From Leptospirales bacterium (GTDB lineage: Bacteria; Spirochaetota; Leptospiria; Leptospirales; Leptonemataceae), in NCBI GenBank assembly GCA_016788865.1, contig JAEUSB010000036.1, positions 1 to 37,401 of the forward strand: 37,401 nucleotides of DNA, in the 5' to 3' direction. Position 1 is the stretch's first letter. The number at the start of each line of letters is the position of its first letter. The notes below the pieces were generated by a model that saw only the letters and a list, made by a program, of their open reading frames with translations, was not told the DNA's origin and ran no database searches. Position numbers and translations under genes: made by a program. This document shows, in pieces, positions 9,734 to 17,326 of the stretch.

Positions 9734-10135
9734 TTAAACGAGAGAAGGAGTAGTTGGAGGGGCGCGCTGGCCGACGATTCGGCGCGGGGGAGATGGGAGT
9801 ATCAAGGTTCCGTCGCGTATGGACCCGACAGAGAATGATCTCATCACTTGTGGATGAAGGGCCCTGTGCATAGAAACTGCAAACAAAGCGAAAACAAGGA
9901 ACAGAAATGCGTTCAGAAACTCAAGGGGTAAACCCTTGTTAAAGACCACCTTCAATAAAAGGGAAGGAATTTCATTTTGCGGAATGCTCTGATCCGAATG
10001 ATTGTGTTTCGCAGTGTTGGTATGACTGTGCACAGTACCGTTATCGTGGACATGCACACCAAGGATCGGGCTGAGCATAATAAATGCAAAAGCGGCGACA
10101 ACTAGTCCGCCCGATATTTTTTGCAGAACTTGCAT
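9734..10135 (-). CDS. His-rich mini membrane protein (GVHVHD type), first gene of the copper operon
   Basis: The protein has 133 residues. A hydrophobic helix (about 8-26) leads into GVHVHDNG and a loop with several more histidines (VHSH, KHNH). A second hydrophobic helix (about 70-88) follows, then a basic tail with PPRR...QRAPP. It lies 54 nt upstream of the RND pump and is the first gene of the minus-strand operon. Its layout matches the proteins at 4211-4621 and 15111-15563. An extracytoplasmic His loop between two helices suggests metal binding or sensing, which is inference. The ATG at 10135 has only a weak ribosome-binding site, so the exact start is less certain than the frame. Confidence 0.65.
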   Translation of the reverse strand: MQVLQKISGGLVVAAFAFIMLSPILGVHVHDNGTVHSHTNTAKHNHSDQSIPQNEIPSLLLKVVFNKGLPLEFLNAFLFLVFALFAVSMHRALHPQVMRSFSVGSIRDGTLILPSPPRRIVGQRAPPTTPSLV

Positions 10136-10516
10136 CCCAAACTAACATACGGATGGCCGGGGTATTCTGGCCATCAAAAAATGCTGCCAACTTCGTTCGG
10201 ACGGATGAAGTTCCGAGTTCCCGGTGAACTCGGAACTGTGGGGAATTGTTCAGGCCCGCCACGACCTTTGACGTTGTGGACCTTTCAAATCGGCATACTT
10301 TGGCACAGTGTCTCACATTGATCCCCTCCCCGAAATAATTAGGCAAATCGCAGCATTGGACTCCAGGGTGCGAGCTACCGAAAAGAGTTCGTTTCAGGTG
10401 TGCTGGCTCCGCCCTCTCCGCAATCTTCTCCCCAATCGAGGCTTGCAAGAATGAGAATGAGAATGCGTCGCAAAAGCATTTGACGACTGGGGAGCTTTCC
10501 GCCTCGTGCTCTTCCT
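10136..10516. promoter_or_regulatory. divergent intergenic region between the copper and flavin operons
   Basis: This 381-nt stretch has no convincing gene. It must carry the promoters for the minus-strand copper operon and the plus-strand porin/flavin operon. Two inverted repeats are visible: GATGGCC...GGCCATC (10152-10175), just upstream of the first copper-operon gene, and a 12-bp hairpin at 10209-10237. I could not assign -35/-10 boxes with confidence. Confidence 0.45.
10209..10237. repeat. 12-bp perfect inverted repeat (AGTTCCGA type hairpin)
   Basis: AGTTCCGAGTTC is followed by CCGGT and then GAACTCGGAACT. A hairpin with a closely related arm (AGTTCCGACTT) is at 34968-35000, so this may be a member of a dispersed palindromic repeat family. 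No T-run follows on either strand. Confidence 0.65.
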
Positions 10517-12136
10517 ATGAGAATATTTTCAATCATTGTTTGCCTTCTACTTGCTGGAGCCCTGATGGGACAACCGGCCAAAAATGAAGCACCTGTCGAA
10601 AACAAGAAAGCCGAGCAACCGCAGGAGGCAAAGAAGCCGACCACCGTAGAAGAGAGGATGGCGGCTCTGGAAGAAGAGATCGAGAAATTGAGACATGGCA
10701 AGTCTTTACGTGTCTATCAGGGTCTCGATGGAATGGGGCCAGCCGCTTCCCAGGTGTACCAAGGAGAGGACGGCGTTTCGATCGGCGGTTACGGTGAGGT
10801 AAATTACAACAAGTTCAGATCCAACCGCAAGACTGATCAACTAGATGTTCTGCGTTTCGTACTTTACACAGGCTATCGTTACAACGATTGGATTTTCATG
10901 AATGCAGAGTTGGAGTATGAGCATGCCGGCTTCGAAGAGCAATCGGTAGTTACCGATGCAACACTTAGCGGGACTACCCTCACAACAACAAAGCGTGATA
11001 TCAACCAGGGCGCTGTGTTCGTGGAATTTGCTTATGTTGATTTCAAGTTCGCAGAGCCATTTCAGGTGAAACTCGGCCTGAACCTTGTTCCGGTTGGACT
11101 CACGAACTACTTGCACGAGCCAACAACATTCTATTCCGTGAATCGCCCTCTGACTGAAACCAATATTATTCCCACCACATGGCGCGAGATCGGAGCCATT
11201 GTGAATGGGAATCTCTTGAACAATCGCCTGACGTATCGAACAGGTGTTCTCAATGGACAGCGCGGCAAGAATTTTACAGAAACAACATGGATGCGCGGAG
11301 CCCGCACAAAAGGATCGAAAGTGCGCGCGGAAGATTTTGCTTTCGTCGCCAATATCGACCTGCGTCCAATTGAAGGTCTCTTAACTGGCATGAGCTACTA
11401 CCGCGGCAATGCGGGTCAGGACGAGATAGCCCCCGTTACCTGGCAAGACCGCGTTGTACCGCCAACGCCGGGTGCAGCAGGTACCAACTCCCTTTTCACT
11501 GCGTACGGATCGACCTTGAAAACGGACACATCCGCAAACGTCCGCGTGCATCTCGCGGAAGCACATTACATGTTTGAGAAAGGGGCGTTCACCACTCGTG
11601 GGCTGTTTGCACGTGGATGGCTAAACGACAATGGCGTTCGCGCTCTGAATCGCAATACCAACCGCAACATTGCAAAAGAGGTCGAAGGTGGCTACATTGA
11701 AGCGGGGGTCAACATTCTGCACTTCTTCAATCTTCAAAAGAAACTTGTGATATTCGTCCGCGATGAATACGTGAATACACAACGACGAACTGTGGAACGG
11801 CACGCAGGTGGAAAAGAAGACCTTGATGATCTTGTTTGCTCCACTTTGAACTGCCGGACCACTGCGCAATTGACCAACGGAAATCGCGCACTGGGGATCA
11901 TTGGCAACACTGACACTACCAAAGAGCTCTATGGTACTCGTGGAGTTCCAGATCGAACACAGGACCGCAGGATCTACACAGTTGGAATGGCTTTCTTCCC
12001 ACACGAAAACGTAACGTTAAAACTGGACTACGAAATGCACTCCTCCAAATCCGGATACCACCGAGATATCGAGGAGTTAAATTCGTCCAACAACAAGATT
12101 GATCAGGTTAACTTTGGCTTAGGTTTCATCTTTTGA
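10517..12136 (+). CDS. outer-membrane porin-like beta-barrel with N-terminal coiled coil
   Basis: The protein has 539 residues. It has a signal peptide (MRIFSIIVCLLLAGALMGQ), a Lys/Glu/Pro-rich linker, and a short coiled coil (about 42-60, VEERMAALEEEIEKLRHG) like those that anchor trimeric porins. The rest is a long alternating beta-strand region beginning VSIGGYGEVNYN and ending in aromatic FGLGFIF. The pattern resembles phosphate-selective or OprO/P-type porins but gives no substrate. It is the first gene of a five-gene operon; the next ATG lies 1 nt after its stop. In context it could let small electron donors, acceptors or ions reach the periplasmic flavoprotein encoded next. That link is inference. 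Confidence 0.85.
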   Translation: MRIFSIIVCLLLAGALMGQPAKNEAPVENKKAEQPQEAKKPTTVEERMAALEEEIEKLRHGKSLRVYQGLDGMGPAASQVYQGEDGVSIGGYGEVNYNKFRSNRKTDQLDVLRFVLYTGYRYNDWIFMNAELEYEHAGFEEQSVVTDATLSGTTLTTTKRDINQGAVFVEFAYVDFKFAEPFQVKLGLNLVPVGLTNYLHEPTTFYSVNRPLTETNIIPTTWREIGAIVNGNLLNNRLTYRTGVLNGQRGKNFTETTWMRGARTKGSKVRAEDFAFVANIDLRPIEGLLTGMSYYRGNAGQDEIAPVTWQDRVVPPTPGAAGTNSLFTAYGSTLKTDTSANVRVHLAEAHYMFEKGAFTTRGLFARGWLNDNGVRALNRNTNRNIAKEVEGGYIEAGVNILHFFNLQKKLVIFVRDEYVNTQRRTVERHAGGKEDLDDLVCSTLNCRTTAQLTNGNRALGIIGNTDTTKELYGTRGVPDRTQDRRIYTVGMAFFPHENVTLKLDYEMHSSKSGYHRDIEELNSSNNKIDQVNFGLGFIF

Positions 12137-12137
12137 A

Positions 12138-12665
12138 ATGAAACGCTGGCCAACGTTCGCTGTTCTAGTTTCGCTCGGCCTTCTCATAACTGGTCTCGCG
12201 TCGCAGACCACAGAGACGGCCGAGGCAATCATGCGTGGACAATTTCCCGGGGCCCAGATTCAGAAGAAAACCTTCTATTTGAGCCAGGAATCCGCGCAGA
12301 AACTCTCCGCCGAGTTGGGCGAGCACGTTTCGCGAATCCAGACTTACTACATTGCAAACGGAGGGGCGGCAGTTCTGGGCTTTGGGACGTTCGACACCCA
12401 CACCGTCCGCACCAAGCAGGAGACCCTCTTCATCGTCATGGACGGTCAGGGAATTATAAAACATGTTCAGGTCGCAGCTTTCCTCGAACCGCGCGATTAC
12501 ATTGCACCGGAACGGTGGCTTTTGCTGTTTCGCGGAAAGAAATCGGGCGATGCACTTGATCAGCCAACCATCACAGGCTCAACGCTGACCGTGAAGGCCG
12601 TAAAAAACTCTGTGCGCAGAACTCTGGCGCTGCAAAAGCTACACGCAGTGAGCAATGCGAAATGA
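12138..12665 (+). CDS. exported FMN-binding domain protein (covalent flavin carrier)
   Basis: The protein has 175 residues, an N-terminal signal or anchor helix (about 5-21) and an FMN-binding domain. The segment TITGSTLTVKAV (about 144-155) corresponds to the S/T-G-A/S-T motif that ApbE modifies, where FMN is attached by phosphoester to the final Thr (about T149). The usual Ala is Ser here. The rest (VLGFGTFDTHTVRTK..., IIKHVQVAAFLEPRDY) fits the family, which includes the NqrC, RnfG and NosR flavin domains. The ApbE flavin transferase is encoded three genes downstream, so substrate and enzyme are in one operon. The protein probably carries electrons on the outer side of the inner membrane. 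Its stop overlaps the next start (ATGA). Confidence 0.85.
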   Translation: MKRWPTFAVLVSLGLLITGLASQTTETAEAIMRGQFPGAQIQKKTFYLSQESAQKLSAELGEHVSRIQTYYIANGGAAVLGFGTFDTHTVRTKQETLFIVMDGQGIIKHVQVAAFLEPRDYIAPERWLLLFRGKKSGDALDQPTITGSTLTVKAVKNSVRRTLALQKLHAVSNAK

Positions 12666-13078
12666 AGTTTCTGACTACGGGGGCCCTCAACCGTGGATCT
12701 GGCCCCCGACTACTAATCCTATTTGCCCTGTTTCTTTTCGCCACGTTTGAGGGAATGACTTCTGTCCTGCTATTGCTGGACCCTGCACCCGCAGACTCAG
12801 TTTTGCTTGTACTGGAAGAAGGACATATGCTCCTGTTCTTCCGTGGAATTGAGGGGTTGTTTCTGGCTTCCGTGCTCGTTGGATTACCAGTCCATGCCTC
12901 CTTGCGCAACGGGCTAACGCTGGCGTTGTTTCTAATCCCTGTGCTTGGCCTGATCGTCTGCCTACTTTCGGTTTCCTTACCCGGACTCCAATTAACCGCG
13001 CGAATCCTGGCACAGATTCCCTTTGTCGTTCTGATTTTCACTGGCGGGTTAGTTGGCTTTAAGATGTATGCACGCTAA
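12662..13078 (+). CDS. small integral membrane protein, about four helices, unknown
   Basis: The protein has 138 residues with four predicted membrane helices (about 18-40, 55-75, 81-102 and 109-134). Two histidines lie near helix ends (EEGHMLLFF and PVHASLRNG). The gene overlaps its neighbours at both ends, so it belongs firmly to the porin/FMN/ApbE operon. I do not recognise a family. Together with the next protein it could form the membrane part of an electron-transfer complex that reduces the flavin carrier, but no cofactor motif is decisive. Confidence 0.8.
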   Translation: MKFLTTGALNRGSGPRLLILFALFLFATFEGMTSVLLLLDPAPADSVLLVLEEGHMLLFFRGIEGLFLASVLVGLPVHASLRNGLTLALFLIPVLGLIVCLLSVSLPGLQLTARILAQIPFVVLIFTGGLVGFKMYAR

Positions 13079-13544
13079 CTTCAAGCCTGCAATTTTACTC
13101 TTCGGCCTCTTTGTGATTTTGCAATTCACGAGTGGAGTGACCATGTACTCGTTGCGCGCCGGCATTTCTTACGCAGATACCCTTGAATATTACTTTGGGT
13201 CAGAAGAAGCAGGACGGCGATTCCCCGGCCGCGAAGACAGGTTCATTGAACCAAAGACGTTAGCCGGAATTGCAAAGTCACAGACCCCACACAGCATTGC
13301 CTTTGGTTTAATCTTCTTCATACTGGCACATCTGGTTCGATCGCTCGATGTCAACCGGCGCATCACCAGGTTTGCAACGGCAAGTTTCCTTGTCTTTGCA
13401 GTCGCTGATTTCCTACTGCCGTTTCTTGTTTTAACGGGACTCGATATTTTCCTCTGGATTCGGTTTCCCGTTATGGTTTTCTACTCAGTGGCGGGCAGCG
13501 GATTGGTCATTCTACTATGCACAAAAGTTCTTTCATCTTCCTAA
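13068..13544 (+). CDS. integral membrane protein with paired histidines (TPH...AH), unknown
   Basis: The protein has 158 residues. It has a first helix (about 5-24), an extracytoplasmic segment of about 45 residues, then three more helices. The second helix contains two His, TPHSIAFGLIFFILAH, with 12 residues between them, close to the spacing used for bis-histidine haem b in membrane helices. A quinol or haem function is therefore possible but unproven. ATG at 13068 is preferred to TTG at 13053; it overlaps the preceding stop by 11 nt. The 3' end overlaps apbE. I faintly recall similar four-helix proteins beside FMN-binding genes in Proteobacteria, but have no firm name. Confidence 0.75.
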   Translation: MHANFKPAILLFGLFVILQFTSGVTMYSLRAGISYADTLEYYFGSEEAGRRFPGREDRFIEPKTLAGIAKSQTPHSIAFGLIFFILAHLVRSLDVNRRITRFATASFLVFAVADFLLPFLVLTGLDIFLWIRFPVMVFYSVAGSGLVILLCTKVLSSS

Positions 13545-14530
13545 TTCTATTTACGGCGTGCTCGTACTCATTTGAAGGCATCAGCATGGCTTCACGTTAC
13601 GCGGTAAAGGCACGTGGATGCACTAGCTCTCGGGAAAATGCGTATCGCGACGTTAGTACCGCTTTGTACACTGTCGACGCCAGCATGTCGCTATGGTCCG
13701 AAGAAAGTGAGGTGAGCAAGTTCAATCGACTCGAGCCGCGCGTACCGTTCACTCTGTCAGAAGACCTCGCGAAGGTGATGATCGAAGCCTTTGACGTGCA
13801 TGCGAAAACCCGGGGGCGATTTGATCCCGGTCTTGGCCAGGTGATTGAAGTATGGGGGCTTGGTGCTAAAGAGCGGGGTCCGCCTTCGCTTCTGGAGCTA
13901 CGACAAGCGCGCGCCAACTCAGGTCGCGATGCACTGGCACTGGAAGGTGGAACGCTGAGAAAACTCAGGCCCGTTGCCCTGGACGTAACAAGCATTGCGG
14001 ACGGCTATGCGGTGGATCGCGCGGCAGAACGAATGCGCTCGAATTGCGAAGAGTTCATAGTGGAAGCAGGTGGCGAGGTCAGCGCACGGGGTAAGTGGCC
14101 CCTTGAGATCAGACATCCTTCCAACCCACAGGCCTCATTGGCTTCTCTCTACCTTGAGAACTCGACCGCCAGTACCAGCGGTCTCTCTGCAAAGCGAACC
14201 ATGGATGGAAAAAGAATTAGTCATATTATCGATCCCGGAACGGGTCAACCGGGTGGTTTCGCTGTTTCCGTTACCGTGTTTGGTCCGAAATGCGTTACAG
14301 CCGATGGCCTATCGACGGCGCTCGTGCTGACACCAGAATCAGAGCTCGACGAAACGATGATTCGGTTTCCAGGCTATTCTGCTCTAGTGGTCTTTGAGGA
14401 AAGGGAAACATTTCGAATTCGGTCCGTTGGTAGTGTACCCGATTTTACGTGCACGCATCCAGTTGAACCAGAGCGATTGCACCTCCCTGGGAACAGAAAG
14501 GACGACAGAAAACTACAAGCCTGCAGGTGA
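13517..14530 (+). CDS. apbE: FAD:protein FMN transferase lipoprotein (ApbE)
   Basis: This 337-residue lipoprotein has the lipobox LFTAC near residue 15. ApbE uses FAD and Mg2+ to transfer FMN onto Thr or Ser of exported proteins. Family features seen are 'MSLWSEESEVSKFNR' (about 56-70), 'RFDPGLGQVIEVWGLG' (about 100-115), 'VALDVTSIADGYAVDRAAE' (about 152-170), 'EAGGEVSARGKWPLEI' (about 183-198), and 'HIIDPGTGQP' (about 235-244) followed by 'CVTADGLSTALVL'. The common 'hIIDPrTG' and 'ADalsTal' motifs are intact, so it should be active. Its target is very likely the FMN-binding protein at 12138. The start overlaps the preceding gene by 28 nt. Its stop overlaps the GTG of a decayed merR gene. 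Confidence 0.93.
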   Translation: MHKSSFIFLILFTACSYSFEGISMASRYAVKARGCTSSRENAYRDVSTALYTVDASMSLWSEESEVSKFNRLEPRVPFTLSEDLAKVMIEAFDVHAKTRGRFDPGLGQVIEVWGLGAKERGPPSLLELRQARANSGRDALALEGGTLRKLRPVALDVTSIADGYAVDRAAERMRSNCEEFIVEAGGEVSARGKWPLEIRHPSNPQASLASLYLENSTASTSGLSAKRTMDGKRISHIIDPGTGQPGGFAVSVTVFGPKCVTADGLSTALVLTPESELDETMIRFPGYSALVVFEERETFRIRSVGSVPDFTCTHPVEPERLHLPGNRKDDRKLQACR

Positions 14531-14870
14531 ACCTTGCGGCGGATATTGGGGCAGCTCTCTAAAGCCACGGGGCTATCGTGCGAAGCGTTGGGGTTCTATG
14601 AGAAAGAGGGCATCCTTAACTCAGAGAGGCTGAATCGCGTACGATCCAAAAAGCAATGATCGGATTCAGATTATTGAGAACGCGCAACCCCCGGATTCAG
14701 TCTACGTGACGTTCGGGAATGTTGACCCTTGCGGAAAACGGGCACACGAGTTGCACGGATTATGAAGGCCTGGCGCAGAAGAAAATTGAAAGATCTGATT
14801 AAAAGATCGCGGTGTTGGAAGTGTCGCTCCATTCTGGGAAGATCGCTCGCTTGTTGTAAGTCCGATCCTG
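14527..14870 (+). pseudogene. decayed MerR-family metal regulator (ZntR/CadR-like)
   Basis: Several frames must be joined to read the gene. GTG at 14527 (overlapping the apbE stop) starts NLAADIG. After a one-base shift comes QLSKATGLSCEALGFYEKEGIL, the winged helix-turn-helix. After another shift comes DRIQIIENAQ, then GFSLRDVREC, then LTLAENGHTSC...GLAQKKIERSD. A stop is followed by KIAVLEVSLHSGKIARLL. The order and spacing are those of a MerR regulator, and 'GHTSC' recalls the metal-site region of ZntR/CadR/PbrR types. At least three frameshifts and in-frame stops mean it is not functional. It was probably the regulator of a neighbouring metal or flavin operon. The next 240 nt (to 15110) show no gene. 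Confidence 0.8.
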
Positions 14871-15110
14871 GCCGGTATCATTAGCGAGACTATCTTCATC
14901 CGGTTGCAGCCGGTTGAGTCTACGCGCATAAGGTGGTGTGCACGTGGCAACTGCCGTTCTGTGGCTCTGGCTCGTGGATAAGATTCAACCTCCTGCCTGG
15001 CTTGTGATTCTCCAACCAGGGCCCCGGCATTCCACTCAGAATTCTTAGAATCTGATTCCTCTCTTAACGTTCCGTGAAAATCAACCGACAAGGTAGAAGA
15101 GAATGAAATT

Positions 15111-15563
15111 TTGAAACCAAATGGTTGCAGAATCGAAAATGGATTGCTTTCAATGCTCGCAGGTTCTTTCTTAGTAACCATGGGCACCAGTCGCGCAGTA
15201 GCGGCCTCGATATTAATTGGAATTATTGCGATGACTGGTGCTCAAATCATCGGTTGGCATTTGCACGATTGCTTCGTTGACCGTGGCGTTCACGCGCCGG
15301 AACCGCAGCAACAGGATCCCGAAGATGACTGTCGGGAACTTCCAGAGTCTCTACTGAGCCACCTTTTTGAAAACGCAAGCTGGAAAGAGAAAGCTGTAAC
15401 ACTGCTCTCGCAAATATTTACTCTCACTCCCGATCAGCCTTCTGTCGCTCCACCAACACCAACTTTTACGCAATTTCAAACAATCCTTGGCGATTCCGCC
15501 CAGATTTGTATATCTCTAACTCGCGATCGCGCGCTCCTTTCAATCCCCCCTCCGATAGCCTGA
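15111..15563 (+). CDS. His/Cys-containing mini membrane protein (GWHLHD type)
   Basis: The protein has up to 150 residues. A hydrophobic helix (VAASILIGIIAMTGAQIIG) is followed by WHLHDCFVDRGVH and an acidic loop (QQQDPEDDCRE), then an amphipathic C-terminal half ending in RALLSIPPPIA. This matches the helix-GxHxH-loop-PP-tail plan of the proteins at 4211-4621 and 9734-10135. The frame opens with TTG at 15111; ATG codons at 15153 and 15180 are also possible and none has a clear ribosome-binding site. It is the first gene of the second efflux module. A metal-binding role is inferred. Confidence 0.55.
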   Translation: MKPNGCRIENGLLSMLAGSFLVTMGTSRAVAASILIGIIAMTGAQIIGWHLHDCFVDRGVHAPEPQQQDPEDDCRELPESLLSHLFENASWKEKAVTLLSQIFTLTPDQPSVAPPTPTFTQFQTILGDSAQICISLTRDRALLSIPPPIA

Positions 15564-15641
15564 GTTCCTTCCCAACCAGGTAGCGTACGTATTCGCGACC
15601 CTGCCATTCTAATGGCTCAAGGGGCGCACGGAGGAATTATT

Positions 15642-15977
15642 ATGTTTAAGTTATTTACTACCACGGTCTTGTTCATTGCCGTCTGGTCTTGTCGTTCGAA
15701 CGCGACAGAAACACCTCTCCTTTGCGATTTCGGAAGAATCACAAAAGTGAATGGTAGTGAGATTGAATTCTGTGGAAAGTCCGCCGATTTTCCTGCGCAG
15801 AGTCGCGTGGATGTTATGATTCATGGGGCAGCACGACCCGGGAAACCAGTAACAGGACGGACTCATGTCAAGGTTGGTACGGCTGTAGTTCAAGCGGGAG
15901 AAACTGAGAAGACCCTGAAGGCAACTTTGACATCCGGTTATGCGCGTGTTGATGCGCTGGTCAGAAGAGAGCAATGA
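15642..15977 (+). CDS. small exported protein, third member of the efflux-linked family
   Basis: The protein has 111 residues. It has a signal sequence MFKLFTTTVLFIAVWSC that could be a lipobox (AVWSC), then a short beta-rich domain. The C-terminal part, VDVMIHG...HVKVGTAVV...LKATLTSG, matches the pattern of the proteins at 60-434 and 3852-4181. The start at 15642 has GGAGG 7 nt upstream; an earlier frame opening at 15612 has no such site. The stop overlaps the ATG of the TolC-like gene, so the two are translated together. Function is unknown. Placement in front of the efflux channel in this module parallels the copper operon. Confidence 0.7.
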   Translation: MFKLFTTTVLFIAVWSCRSNATETPLLCDFGRITKVNGSEIEFCGKSADFPAQSRVDVMIHGAARPGKPVTGRTHVKVGTAVVQAGETEKTLKATLTSGYARVDALVRREQ

Positions 15978-17326
15978 AGTTTATCCTTATTTTCTTGGGT
16001 TTCGTTTGCGTTTTGCACGCAAATCCAAGGACAGAACATTTGCGACTCTGGGAAATTGCGCGTACCCAGAATCCTTCGCTCAGAACCATGGATGCCGAGA
16101 TTCTTGCGGCAAAGGCGCGAGCAACCCGGAGTCAAATTCTTTTTCCATCCAACCCTGAACTTGAGTTGAGTACGCGTCGGGGTACCTTGCGAACTGGGGT
16201 TGTCCTGGACCCCGGTTTTGAAGGCCCTTTGCAAAAGGAAAGGCAAAAAACAACGGGCTATGAAGTCGGGATCAGCCAGGAGTTTGAAGTAGCAGGGCAA
16301 CGTGGCCTACGCATGGAGTCGAGTTCGATTGAACTGGAAAGCCTCATTTCGCGCAAGAACGCACACCTGCGCGAAGTCTACTTTGGCATTCGTCGCGAAC
16401 TGTTAACCTTAGATGTTCAGTCGCGTCTGATCAAAGTCCTGGACGATCAGATAGCATCTGTTTCTCAGCTGGAATGGCAGTTCCGGATGAATGGTGTTCG
16501 GGATACAAAACTGGGTGTCTACGTTTTCGATGCTATCCAGGCCGACCTGGCGTTGTTGCGCGTAGAGCGCAGCAATGCAACCCAGGATCGACAGGTTTCC
16601 ATCGGCAACTTAAAGGGACTAGTCGGGACTCCGGTAACCGCAAGTGACTTTGGCAGTTTCGCAGAATTGGACTTGCTTCCTCAATCTCCGGATGAAGGAC
16701 AGGTTTTGCAAACGCTTTCGCCGGAGAATCCGTTCTTCAAAGAAAATCTCGCACTTGCGAAGAAGGCAGGGGTAGAAATTGAACTCGCTCGCCGCAGTAT
16801 TTACCCAAACGTGACTGCCTTCATTGGTGCCGGCGTAGATCGTCGGGGTAATGGGACTGCTCTTGCCTTTCCGCCGATTTCGTCCGGCCCACAGTCCGAA
16901 AGCGAACGTTTCATTCGCGCCGGAGTTAGAATTCCCATTCCAGTCTTCAATCGAGGGCAAGGGTTGGAAGATGGGGCCCGTGCGGAGCTGGCCAAAGTGA
17001 CAACAAACGTTGAAGTGACTCGTCTCCAAATGGAAATTCGCGTTCGATCTCTGCTTTCACGGTATACCCAGGCTCGCGCAAATCTTGATAATATTTCACA
17101 ACAAGTAGCGAAACGAACAACCATCTACTGGCGATTGGACCAGGCCTTTCTATCGGGTAGGATGAGCTATTCCGAGTACTGGACCGAGCGTTCCAAATGG
17201 ATGACGATGGAAAGAGATCTCAATCGCGCGCTGCTCGATGCAATTGAAGCGCGAAGTGGAGTAGAGATTCTGTCAGGGATCGATTTCGCGACAGGCAAAC
17301 CTGTCGAACTGGAGACCGCAAAATGA
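15974..17326 (+). CDS. TolC/CzcC-like outer-membrane efflux channel
   Basis: The protein has 450 residues. It has a signal peptide (MKFILIFLGFVCVLHA), the mature start 'LRLWEIARTQNPSLRTMDAE', 'EVGISQEFEVAGQRG' near 97-111 and 'IRAGVRIPIPVFNRGQG' near 314-330. These are hallmarks of outer membrane factors paired with metal RND pumps. The ATG overlaps the preceding stop, and its own stop overlaps the start of the RND pump (ATGA at 17323), so pump and channel are produced together. It is related to the channel at 4618-6009, and the two modules may descend from a common ancestor. Confidence 0.9.
   Translation: MKFILIFLGFVCVLHANPRTEHLRLWEIARTQNPSLRTMDAEILAAKARATRSQILFPSNPELELSTRRGTLRTGVVLDPGFEGPLQKERQKTTGYEVGISQEFEVAGQRGLRMESSSIELESLISRKNAHLREVYFGIRRELLTLDVQSRLIKVLDDQIASVSQLEWQFRMNGVRDTKLGVYVFDAIQADLALLRVERSNATQDRQVSIGNLKGLVGTPVTASDFGSFAELDLLPQSPDEGQVLQTLSPENPFFKENLALAKKAGVEIELARRSIYPNVTAFIGAGVDRRGNGTALAFPPISSGPQSESERFIRAGVRIPIPVFNRGQGLEDGARAELAKVTTNVEVTRLQMEIRVRSLLSRYTQARANLDNISQQVAKRTTIYWRLDQAFLSGRMSYSEYWTERSKWMTMERDLNRALLDAIEARSGVEILSGIDFATGKPVELETAK

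Noticed and set aside
10152..10175. GATGGCC...GGCCATC hairpin considered as a terminator
   Set aside because: It is followed by A residues on the plus strand and preceded by T on the minus strand, so neither direction has the required trailing T-run. It could be an operator but no regulator can be named.
12571..13041. Minus-strand frame of 156 codons opposite the membrane protein gene
   Set aside because: Arg/Ser/Pro-rich antisense shadow of a membrane protein gene with overlapping, coupled neighbours on the plus strand.
14702..15187. Minus-strand open frame of 161 codons
   Set aside because: It covers the decayed merR fragment, whose plus-strand similarity explains the sequence. It has no credible start or domain.
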